Origin: Theristus sp. LFF4_11
Taxonomy: Eukaryota; Nematoda; Chromadorea; Monhysterida; Xyalidae
Length of the DNA: 64,000 bases
Reading direction: 5' to 3'
Assembly (NCBI GenBank): GCA_030248135.1
Contig: JASANC010001245.1
Coordinates: forward strand, 45,117 to 109,116
Below, one piece after another: positions 29,501-39,919 of the stretch (position 1 is the stretch's first letter; each line of letters begins with the position of its first letter). Below the pieces are notes generated by a model, which searched no databases, had not been told where the DNA came from, and saw only the letters and a program-made list of their open reading frames with translations. The translations under genes were made by a program, and so were the position numbers.

Positions 29501-31871
29501 AACCAAAACTATGTGGTCTGTGGCGGCAGCAGCGGTGTCTTGAGAACGTGTTCCACGAATTACTATTGTTTCTTTGATGGCATCACCTACGGTTGCTGTC
29601 CGAACCAAGGTTTGGCACTTTTGCTGTTTCTGCCACACACACACACAGAGTGTCAGTTGAAATACAGCATACACGTGTGCACTCGGATTCGACGCTGGCC
29701 GTGAATGTGGCCCTGAAGTAACGCGTTGGTACTACGATTCAAGTTTAAGACGCTGTGCGACGTTTACATACAAAGGCTGCGATGGAAACAGCAATAATTT
29801 TGCAACACAGCAGGATTGCAGTGAATATTGTCGAATTGACAGTGAGTGTGTCACTCGAAAGAAGCCAAGTACTGAGAATTCACCAGAGAACTTACCGTGT
29901 TTCTTCAGCATGTCCCGACGGTGGGTATCCGTACACGCGGATTAGTGGACAGCCAGCTCAATGTACGGCCGATAAAGACTGTCCACGCACGCACTATTGC
30001 ACATCAATTAGCACATACCAAACCACTGGTTTTGTCACCAACAGAGTGTGCTGTCCGTCAAAGAGTATGTGCTTCTTACAAGCAAAGACAACTAACAGTC
30101 ATGTATTCACTATTTTCACGGGATACCGGTATTTTCACAATTGAAACCCTACTATACGCTCACGTCACAACTAAATTAATCGAAGCTGAGTCGCACAGAT
30201 TATATTTGCTCATTGTCACGTGATGCTGGCACCCGTTGCGCGTCTACCACTATTCAGCGGTATTGGTTTAACAGCGTCACACGCTCCTGTGAAACGTTCG
30301 CTTACAACGGCTGCGGTGGAAACCGCAACAACTTTGCCACGCTGATCCAGTGCCAAAATTACTGCCTATCGTCAGGTTAGCGTGCACTCAGCACTCACCG
30401 TTTTCAATGTTTTCACAAATGAGTCGGCAATTTTTACCATTTGTATTCTTTTGTTAGCTTGTCCGCCGGGAAGCACAGTGTCCATGGATGCCGCTACTAC
30501 AGTAGTAACAGCATGCACAAACGCTGGAGCGTCAGGTGTAGCGTCCGGTGGTTGTCCAAACAATTTCGGTTGCTACAACAGTCAGGTGCTCTCTCAGAAT
30601 GTCTGTTGTGGAGTCCCCACCACGGCGCGTGGTACGTTTGAACTGCTACCATTTTATTGTGAACAAAGAAATAATGACATTAATGCCAGTCACTGTGCAG
30701 CACTTTGTCCGGCATCGTCACGTGCATTCATTAGCGCACTGACACTGCAGCCGAGGCAGTGCACACCGAACGTTGTAGGCTCTTGTCCAGCTGGTTATTT
30801 CTGTTGGTATTCGTCACATGCAGCCACTACTAATGCGTATTTTTGCTGTCAAGAGACTGAAGAACCGTCGTTGCGTAAGTCGTCGAAAACAGACACGTTT
30901 TAATATTTAAAACATACGATTCATTTAGATTGTTTTTAGACTTTAGATTCATACTTTTAGATTGTCCACCGCTACTCAAACCAGTTGCTGGTGATTTCGG
31001 CCAACCGTATCGCTATTGCAGCCCGAATTCAAATGCAGCATCATCAAACTTTAACAATTTCGACTCCCAGGGAACATGCGGAATCAACGAGTATTGCCAG
31101 TATGCGCAGGCACTCAGTCAGTACATCTGCTGCGGATCAGCAACCGAAGAAAAACCAAGCAAGTACACGCAAGAGATTGACACAATTGCGACCGTCAAAC
31201 ATTTGAAATGCAAAAGCGCTGAGTTAACATACGTTTGTGCAGACGTGTGTCCGCCGCAGCCGATTGGTTTGCAACCGTACTTTGTTGGGCGTGACTATCG
31301 CAACTGTGATCCGCTGTCATTTCCGGGCACGCTCGGAGCATGTCCCGCTGACGCCGCTTGCCTTTGGATAAATACTGAAATTCAGTGAGCTGCAGTAACA
31401 TGAAAAACTTCGAAGGCGTCGTCGCAATTCTGTTTGAGTATTTTGTTTGTGCAACTTTTTTCCAGATACATCTGCTGTCGGCAGCCGCAAGGCACAAACT
31501 CTGACACGCTGAATATCATCACGCTGCCAAGCAGTTCCGTTCGCCACAGGCAACCTCACAGTAGCCACATGCCACCACTTGATGTAATCGATAAAGATGC
31601 CAATCGTACGTTTTGTATCGTTTACTTCACTTGTGAGCAGGTTTACAATATTATTACAGGCTACAATATTACAAACCGTTTTGCCATTCAAGAGTGCGGT
31701 GGCCAACGCGGTTTTCGACCAGTTATCGTGCATGGTAAACCAGCGTTGTGTTCGCAAGCAGATGGAAACAGTTGCAGCCAGTATCGCGGCATCAATGGCA
31801 CTGTTGCCGGTTGTTTTCGCAGCAGAGAACTGCAGAAACATATCTGCTGCTACAGCTTGTGGAGAGCGTAA
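26539..31871 (+). CDS. Gene B: secreted multi-Kunitz / EB / lustrin-module protein (21 exons, 1053 aa)
   Basis: Exons: 26539-26587, 27186-27341, 27481-27627, 27700-27942, 28027-28206, 28281-28460, 28560-28689, 28777-28889, 28965-29090, 29152-29264, 29331-29391, 29460-29609, 29668-29841, 29909-30064, 30199-30375, 30458-30631, 30701-30874, 30961-31158, 31243-31384, 31466-31605, 31693-31871. Most exon lengths equal those of gene A. The first exon (MLPRMRNLHLHFITLL) is assigned by position and phase; its join to exon 2 is the weakest part, and an alternative acceptor near 27141 would lengthen exon 2. Kunitz domains are at about 199-258, 319-399, 442-499, 550-607 and 660-718. Exon 18 ends at a GC donor (AACCAA|GCAAGT). 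Intron 1 contains a transposase remnant. Closest in sequence to gene A. Secreted, probably extracellular matrix or cuticle related by family; function not proven. Confidence 0.87.
26595..27120 (-). pseudogene. Tc1/mariner-like fragment with transposase C-terminus, gene B intron 1
   Basis: A TACAGGGTGATCC end marks the left border at 26593. On the minus strand about 26900-26790 reads ELKEMIRSGVETIN, then NQKVLQSF and, one frameshift later, HHMAAVIENRGARIEQFK, matching the C terminus at 24846-25070. The plus-strand 152-codon frame here is its antisense shadow. No right-hand inverted repeat was found, so the element is truncated. Confidence 0.65.
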
Positions 31872-32067
31872 CTCGTTTTGGATGCAAACTACATCGTTTC
31901 AGCAACGAAGCATTATCACCAATGAGCACCAATAAGTAATCACTCCGTTCAGAGAGCTGGTTTACACACTTGAAATCTCAACGTTTTACATTTGATATTA
32001 CTCTTCAAAGTGTTTTCTTGCATGCACAACACTTTTGCACTTTGACTCCTTTTTAACTTTACTGATA

Positions 32068-32793
32068 CCGTAAAATCTTGCATATACGGGTCCCCTTATA
32101 AAAACTTGAAAATCATTTTTTTGAAAAAAAATGAAGTTTGTATGACGACCTTATGCGGTAGGACGGTAGGAGGGCTTAGAAAACAAAGATTGGGATTAAA
32201 GTGTTCGTTTTCTTTTCAGTAAAAATCCGTGTTTTCTGTCCAGATCTTGACAGGGCGGAATCTTGAGCTACATTACCGTTTCAGCTGTCAATCCACCATC
32301 AAGTTTTCCACTGCCCCTGTCCCCTCCCTCCGTTTGTTGATGACGTCATTGTTTTCGCTGTTGTTGTTGTGTTTCTATTTTCTTTAGCGCTCATAAGTTC
32401 AAATAATTTTCCCAGCTTATTCCAATTTTTCTGTGGCACTGTAACTATAATAAACGCAACGAAGACGTTCTCTCTGGATCGATCTTCTTTAACGACGTCG
32501 CCCTGAAATTCAAAATAACGTTTCTGCATTTATTAACACTATTTTTCTGCTAAAAAGCCAGTATTTTTAAAGCCTGTTTGGCTTTCATCACACATTAGAA
32601 ATGTCTCCAACGGTTTCCGCAGCAAAAAAACGAAGCAACACAAAAAAAAACTTTATAAAGAGGTCCGACTTCATAAACGGAAATGGAATTTTGACCAAAG
32701 TTTTGATTTTTTTGGTTTCCCGGTGTGTGACACTCTGCCTTCTTTTGGGTGAGGGTCTTATGAATAGGATGAACCTTATATGCAAGACTACGG
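32068..32793. mobile_element. MITE-like element with CCGTAAAATCTTGCATAT ends
   Basis: Left end CCGTAAAATCTTGCATAT and right end ATATGCAAGACTACGG, both bordered by TA. Inside are TTTTGACCAAAGTTTTG and GTGTGACACTC segments, shared with the insertion at about 35340-35585 in the hAT element. An open minus-strand frame (32299-32529) has no recognisable domain. Confidence 0.65.
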
Positions 32794-32795
32794 TA

Positions 32796-34568
32796 ATCAC
32801 GTAAAGAAATTGTAATTACGGTAATTACGGCGCTGGTCATTTTATGTTGAACCAGGATTATAATTGAGGTTATCGCGTGTAATGTTGCGTTACGAGTCAA
32901 TTTCGCTCTTTTCCCAAATCTATGATTTTACTATGATTTTTTATTTTGGTCCCGAGACTCAATGCGCGCATGAATATGTAGGTTAACAGTTTTATGTATG
33001 ACGCGGGAATTCAAAATTGGCAAAGTGATTCGAGTCCCCAAAACGGGGCAAAGTCACTTGGGCGATTTTGAATTGCTAATAAAGATTGAAACTAGTTTCC
33101 TTTCAGCGTTTGCACACGAATTGAGTCGCAGAATAAAAAAATTGATAATAGTGATAAAAGTGTGTTTTACTTTTGACCAAACAACCACAGCCAAACAAAA
33201 TTGTCTAGTTTGTTGTTACGACACTATCATAAACAAGAAACAAAATCCTGTGAATTAAAGAGTTCAGTAAAAGCAGTATAAAATCTGGTAGTTATCAATC
33301 ACTGTCTAGTTTTTCAAGTATCAAAAATAGTAGTGATACATTCTTTGGGTATTTTGAATCATATCAATGGTACAGAGCCAATAGAAAATTGTCAGCGGAC
33401 AAGATTTCAAATTCAAATCCAGTTCAGATTTTAAAGAGAATATTGCATTATTGTGCCCCATCGCTAGTTGTTATCAATTGCACTTCCTGGTTGTTTGCAT
33501 TTTAACAGAGTAAACAAATCAGCAGATGAACAACGCCTCACTATCGCCAAAGCGCTTTTGTTGATATTATTAATATTATAAGCCGATAAGTTATGGGAAG
33601 CGAGACAGCTTATAGCGGCTTTCTCAGCTTTTCAATAAATCTATTTTTCTTCGAAAAATTGACCTTAAACCACTCGAACAACTGGTAGACACTACCATCA
33701 ACTGATTGGCACACGTGAAAAATACTACAAGCTGAATACTCCGTTGCAACAAATGAATGGTTGATCGGAAAGTAAAAATTCACATTACTACAGTTCATCC
33801 CAAAAACAATATTTACTAACAAATAACTGCATGCTAGCTAAACCACGTAACCTGCGAAATTTTGGTGCAAAACTGTAACTGCCAGTTGTTTGTCTTTTAA
33901 GAACAGTAATCCATCAGAATCGCCATGTGGTGATCATCAGCTCAATCAAACAAAATGAAGACGCTACAAAGGACTGTGTATTTTGTGATAATATTGCATT
34001 GTTCTTGTTGTTGTTGTTGTTGTTGTTGTTGTTGGGATTTTAGGCGATGTTTTTAGCCAGGGCTAACCCTGAAAAGCGTACAGAACACCATCGAGTAGGG
34101 TGCCGATCGAGTTTTCTCTGCATTAACTCCCACACACCCATCGGCAAGGCTCGACTAGAGATGTCAAGAAAAAAAAGTTCCTATTTTTTCTTAAAAAAAT
34201 TTTTTTTTAATTTTTTTTTAAATCAAAGTTGTTCAGAATTTTTCAGGGAGTCCGAATATCACCATCTGAGGAGCCACCGACTTACCATATGACCCCCACT
34301 CATATGGGAGGGTGAAAATTTCAGACTTGGTTTCGGCGAACCCATTTTCCCACCGACGACATCACGTCTCGTGTTTTGCCTCTCAATTCACCTCAAATAA
34401 CACGGAAACAAGTTCAACAACAAACCGGTGTGATCATGCTGATGACACGAGGCGAAACAGCAACGAGCAACCAACGAAGTTACGCTTGCAGTGGCAGACA
34501 GTGCAATTTCGACCTTTCGAGATCCTGAAAAACGATGCATAAATGTGAGTTCTCTGCTTCTATCTCAC
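32796..34568. other. Intergenic, including a (TTG)n microsatellite
   Basis: AT-rich. TTG repeats occupy 34013-34034. Poly-T and poly-A tracts lie near 34190-34220. Frames at 32998-33258 and 34312-34542 have no domain or splice support. No gene seen. Confidence 0.5.
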
Positions 34569-34829
34569 CTTAGCGGTAGGGATGGATCCGGCAAATTTGC
34601 CGGAATCCGGGCCGGATCCGGCAAAAGCCCATTCCGGCCGGGCCGGATCCGGCAAAAATTGCCGGAATCCGGACCGGAATGGCCTTTTATGTCCTAAAAA
34701 ACATCTACGCACATTTCGTCGCTTCTTCATCACATTTTCAGCATAAAACAGCACAGACACAGAAACGAAGTCAGCAAGACACAGCACATGAAGCAACCAA
34801 AAATTACAACAACAACAATTGTCAAAATT

Positions 34830-35794
34830 CACATCGCATAGGGATAGTCAAGTGCTGGCAACACTCCATTCAGAAACATGACCTTTTCGGCGTTTTGAGT
34901 TGACAGACGAGATCGGCTGTACACAAACACCTGCCTGGCTTCAGAGAACATTCGTTCGCTTGCCACGCTTGTTAATAGCGGTGCCAGGTATCTGGCGCGA
35001 TTATCGATAGTTTGGGGTATTTAGACGAGTTCAGCCGCCAAAAGTCTAGCATTAGATCACTTTTGTACGGTTCGTCGATAAAATCATCCGACTCGTACAT
35101 ATTCATTTCGCAGCGCAGTTCGTCATCAAGACTGGATTCGCCTGACGGGTTGCGCGGGTCGCGCAGCGTGAAACTCAATGCCTCCGTAGAGGCCAGTCGA
35201 TTTCTTTTTTGGTTCGGGCTCGCGTTCACTTTCGTCATCGTCGTTGTTCGCGATCTCGGATGTATCGTCGCAGTTTGTGGGCGTCTCCGGTCGTTTCAAG
35301 ATTTTATTTGCAAATTGAAGTAACCTAAAGTATGTCAAATAAGGTATCCATATATAAAATTTTAAAAAAAAAATTTATGAAAAAAGTGGAATTTCGTGTG
35401 ACAACCTTATAAGTGGGAGGAGGTCTTATAAAGCGAAAATTAGGAATTCCGGGCCTTATAAACGGGGTAGGATTTTGACCAAGTCAAAATTTTGAATTTT
35501 TTGGTTTCCCGCCGTGTGACACTCCGCCCACTTTTGGGTGGGGGTCTTATAAGTGGGAGGAACCTTATATGCAAGACTTTACGGTAGTTCACAACGAATC
35601 GCGCCTTCATTTTCGAAGACGACTGCAGTATTCTTGAATCGCGGATCAACGTACGTGGCCATGATGTTGGATTCGTTGTGGAAAAGCGCACGGAAGCGTG
35701 TGTCGATGCTGGTCAGCAGCGTTTTTTCGTCGTACCAATGCCACTCGCATCGACTTGTTCGCTGCTTCAGTGCGCAAACGGCAGGCAACACCAT
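34830..35794 (-). pseudogene. hAT transposase remnant
   Basis: Reading leftward: 35794-35579 carries a core segment with TRFRALFH, then IMATYVDPRFK. Then, after an insertion and frame changes, 35238-34860 carries the C-terminal dimerisation domain: LDFWRLNSSKYPKLSIIA, then LAPLLTSVASERMFSEA and SRLSTQNAEKVMFLNG. Frameshifts near 35130-35240 and the inserted MITE inactivate it. The N-terminal BED finger and first catalytic residues are not seen. Confidence 0.82.
35340..35585. mobile_element. Insertion inside the hAT element, related to 32068-32793
   Basis: Shares GTTTCCCG, GTGTGACACTC, CTTTTGGGTG and the end CCTTATATGCAAGACT...ACGG with the right part of the element at 32068-32793. It interrupts the hAT transposase frame. 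The left border is not sharp. Confidence 0.55.
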
Positions 35795-36630
35795 TGAAAT
35801 GAATTCGTCGTTTCGTGGATTCGTCGTTGGGGGGGGGGGTTATCGGGTTTTAGGGGATCACGGCACCCCCGCACACCCACGGTAACACACGTCGCTAAAA
35901 TCGCTGGTGTTCTGGCGCTAACAAAAAAGCAACTGTTTGCAGCTAACTGAATATGACCAACGAAAATGGCTGATTTCAAAAAAAAACCTGCTATTGTTCA
36001 TCAACAACGTCGGCCAAAAGCTGGCAGCCACGTTTTTTAAAGTGGACGATGCTGCACATAAGTTTACCACTCAAGACAAAAGCAGTGAACCATTTACCAT
36101 TGAACAGAACACTAAACTAAAGCAACGCTCACTGATCACATGTCAAATGCACAACAACAAAACCAACAAAGCACCGAAACAAATTTGTCAAACCATTGAA
36201 CAGCTCTGAAACGGAGGAATCAACTTGTTATTTCGCGGGTCTCGGCCATTCCGGCCGGATCCGGCCGGATCCGGCAAAATTGCGCCGGAATCCGGACCGG
36301 ATCCGGATCCAATTTTAGGCGCCGGAATCCGGAATCCGGAATCCGGACCGGAACCGGCTCCATCCCTACTTAGCGGCATCGGAATTTGTTGAACTAGCCT
36401 TTGCGACGCTCAAGTACTTCAATGCGCGAGTCGATCATCACTCACCAAGGCTGAAAACAGTCGATAAATCGATCCAGAATACCACCTGCAGCGTTGAAGA
36501 CTAAGTGACAAGGTAAAGTCAAAGAAAATTTTTGTTGAACTTTCGAAAAATTATGCCAAAACGGCATTTTCAGGGCACATTAATAAAAAAATTTCAAAAA
36601 TTTTTAATAAAAAATGCTCATTTTTTTACT

Positions 36631-39480
36631 TAAGAGTGCCTGTCCCGGAAAATCGAACTTTTCCAGGGGGGTCGTGGCAACGTTTTTTTAAAAAGTGGGG
36701 AAATCGGGACTTTTGGGGTGCGTTGGGTAGGTTGGCAGGTAGTAACTTCGTGTATAAAATTTCAGGCCCCAACTCCACTCTGTCTGCGCGGTAGACTAAA
36801 AAAACCTCTGAAAAATGCTAAAATCGCGGTTTTTTTGGAATTAAAAAATCGCCATTGCTTTTTGCTGAATCGTGCAAACCCAAAAATTGGCACAGTTGTT
36901 CACAAAAGCATGGAGAATATTGTGTTAAAAAATCTCACCAATCGGATTAGGTGCAAATTGGTTTTGGGCCACTTTTTGCCAGAAAAGGGCCAAAAACATC
37001 AAAAATCGCGGTTTTTTGGGCACCATAGCCACTTCATGTGGAATACGAACTAGAAAATTTGCAAAAATAATTGCCAAGAGAAACTGAAAACTGTGTTAAA
37101 ATTTTAGGCCAATCGGCCCGTTCGTTTATTGCTTCTGGGCACCATCTTTGACCTCAAAAAGGCCAAAATCATCAAAATCGGTAATGTTTTCTGCGCCACC
37201 GCTGTTTTAGGAATCGTGCAAGCTCAGAAATTGAACAGAGTATTTCTGCAGGTCTAGTTGACATTGTGTTAAAAAATCTCACCAATCGGATTAGGTGCAA
37301 ATTGGTTTTGGGCCACTTTTTTGCCAGAAAAGGGCCAAAAACATCAAAAATCGCGGTTTTTTGGGCACCATAGCCACTTCATGTGGAATACGAACTAAAA
37401 AATTTGCAAAAATAATTGCCAAGAGAAACTGAAAACTGTGTTAAAATTTTAGGCCAATCGGCCCGTTCGTTTATTGCTTCTGGGCACCATCTTTGACATC
37501 AAAAAAGGCCAAAATCATCAAAATCGGTCATGTTTAATGCGCCACCGCTATTTTAAGAATCGTGCAAACTCAGAAATTGAATAGAGTATTTCTGCAGGTC
37601 TAGTTGACATTGTGTTAAAAAATCTTGCCAATCGGATTAGGCGCCAATTGGTTTTGGGCCACATATTTGGCCTAAAACATGAGAATTGGCAGAAGATGGG
37701 TAATTCTTTCCGAACTCAAAACTTCTGGAAGCCACCTCGAGGTCTGAAATTTTGGCAAACGGGGAGTTTTCGTACCCGCTTGTTCCGAAAATCGCATTGA
37801 AAACATGACTCGAGATTGCTACTGTGCCCTAAACGCACACGCTATGGGGACGAAGAAGGACAATTTTTTCAAAAATTCTGAAGTTAAGTTTTTTATGGAA
37901 ATGAGTCTTAGTGTCGAATCAAAGCAACCGTCAGAAACTATTTTTCTGCGTCAAATGAAAGCAACACGTCGAGATTACTTTAGTTACGTACCGTACGACG
38001 TACCACCAGTAGGGCTGTTCACGACGGGCCATTGGCCGTTGGCCCGGCCCGTCTCATTTTTTTTGGCAGGACGGCCGGCCCGCGACAGATTTTTGGTAGA
38101 CGGGCCGGCCCGTGGCCCGGCGCGTCGGCAATCTCTTGGCCCGCCATGGCCCGTGAATCCGCACCTGTATTTTTTATACCCTGGCCCGGCCCGTGGCCCG
38201 GCCCGTGAAACAAAAATCTGGCCCGGACTGTGAATGAAATGAATTTTTGAAAAAATTGTCCTTCTTCGTCCCCATAGCGTGTGCGTTTAGGGCACAGTAG
38301 TAATCTCGAGTCATGTTTTCAATGCGATTTTCGGAACAAGCGGGTACGAAAACCCCCCGTTTGCCAAAATTTCAGACCTCGAGGTGGCTTCCAGAAGTTT
38401 TGAGTTCAAAAAGAATTACCCATCTTCTGCCAATTCTCATGTTTGAGGCCAAATATGTGGCCCAAAACCAATTGGCGCCTAATCCGATTGGCAAGATTTT
38501 TTAACACAATGTCAACTAGACCTGCAGAAATACTCTGTTCAATTTCTGAGCTTGCACGATTCCTAAAACAGCGGTGGCGCAGAAAACATTACCGATTTTG
38601 ATGATTTTGGCCTTTTTTGAGGTCAAAGATGGTGCCCAGAAACAATAAACGAACGGGCCGATTGGCCTAAAATTTTAACACAGTTTTCAGTTTCTCTTGG
38701 CAATTATTTTTGCAAATTTTCTAGTTCGTATTCCACATGAAGTGGCTATGGTGCCCAAAAAACCGCGATTTTTGATGTTTTTGGCCCTTTTCTGGCAAAA
38801 AAGTGGCCCAAAACCAATTTGCACCTAATCCGATTGGTGAGATTTTTTAACACAATGTCAACTAGACCTGCAGAAATACTCTGTTCAATTTCTGAGCTTG
38901 CACGATTCCTAAAACAGCGGTGGCGCAGAAAACATTACCGATTTTGATGATTTTGGCCTTTTTTGAGGTCAAAGATGGTGCCCAGAAGCAATAAACGAAC
39001 GGGCCGATTGGCCTAAAATTTTAACACAGTTTTCAGTTTTTCTTGGCAAGTATTTTTGCAAATTTTCTAGTTCGTATTCCACATGAAGTGGCTATGGTGC
39101 CCAAAAAACCGCGATTTTTGATGTTTTTGGCCCTTTTCTGGCAAAAAAGTGGCCCAAAACCAATTTGCACCTAATCCGATTGGTGAGATTTTTTAACACA
39201 ATATTCTCCATGCTTTTGTGAACAACTGTGCCAATATTTGGGTTTGCACGATTCAGCAAAAAGCAATGGCGATTTTTTAATTCCAAAAAACCCGCGATTT
39301 TAGCATTTTTCAGAGGTTTTTTTAGTCTACCGCGCAGACAGAGTGGAGTTGGGGCCTGAAATTTTATACACGAAGTTACTACCTGCCAACCTACCCAACG
39401 CACCCCAAAAGTCCCGATTTCCCCACATTTTAAAAAACGTTGCCACGGCAAGTTCGATTTTCCGGGACAGGCACTCTTAA
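36631..39480. repeat. 2.85-kb palindrome (foldback element)
   Basis: Left arm 36631-37875 starts TAAGAGTGCCTGTCCCGG; right arm 38241-39480 ends with its inverse. The arms are about 1.24 kb and very similar, with a 365-bp spacer. Each arm holds direct repeats of about 343 bp, for example CACCAATCGGATTAGGTGC near 36937 and 37280, with a diverged third unit near 37620. No transposase is encoded. The open frames inside are antisense mirrors of each other in the two arms. Confidence 0.88.
38010..38236. repeat. GC-rich GGCCCG repeat in the palindrome spacer
   Basis: Begins about GGGCTGTTCACGACGGGCC and ends GGCCCGGACTGTGAAT, with repeated GGCCCGGCCCGTGGCCCG motifs between. It may be a small separate MITE that marks the centre of the palindrome. 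The repeated short motif resembles the subterminal arrays seen in the hAT element above, but differs in sequence. Confidence 0.5.
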
Positions 39481-39919
39481 AAAAATACAAAATTTTTTTT
39501 TGACCGTTACATCTCTAGGCTCGACCCCCGAACGCACAGACAATAGTCTAACGCGCTACCACCAGGATACGGTGGTTTAGTAGCAAAACATAACTACTGG
39601 TTTGGTTCTCCAAATTAACGTTGAAACTTTTTTTATTGAAACTTAAATCCAATGCCACTCACTTCTTCATGTCCATTTTCGAGTTCTGCCTGAAGGCACG
39701 CGAAAGGAATTTTAGTATGAAAAGAACTTGCACCCGGAAGATAGGTGACGCAAGTGCTTGAACTACTCAAAATCAGCTGCACAATAGCAGTGATGTTATA
39801 GCAGTTTACTTGACGTTTTATTCAAGAAATTTTTCAAGTTTGTCATACACGTTTCAGATATTCAGAAGAGAGATTTTATTTTGATTATCAGCAAATCGCA
39901 GTAACCGAGCACCCATGTC
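39481..39919. other. Intergenic, presumed gene C upstream region
   Basis: Between the palindrome and the gene C start. A tRNA-like patch near 39517-39580 was considered and rejected. Nothing else recognised. Confidence 0.45.

Larger units (their letters stand above)
34577..36368 (-). mobile_element. hAT transposon with 8-bp target duplication (1,792 bp)
   Basis: Ends are TAGGGATGG and CCATCCCTA, with CTTAGCGG on both sides (34569-34576 and 36369-36376), a perfect 8-bp duplication as expected for hAT elements. Both ends carry clusters of GGATCCGG and CGGAATCCGG motifs (about 100 bp each). A decayed hAT transposase lies between them on the minus strand. Confidence 0.93.

Noticed and set aside
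36718..39490. Pairs of 110-140-codon frames in the palindrome arms.
   Set aside because: They are mirror copies created by the inverted repeat and encode no recognisable domain.
39517..39580. tRNA-like patch on the minus strand (GGTGGTAGCGCGTTAGAC, later GGGGGTCGAGCC).
   Set aside because: The anticodon stem and T-loop do not pair properly and no acceptor stem closes. It may be a SINE or tRNA relic, but I cannot support an RNA gene.
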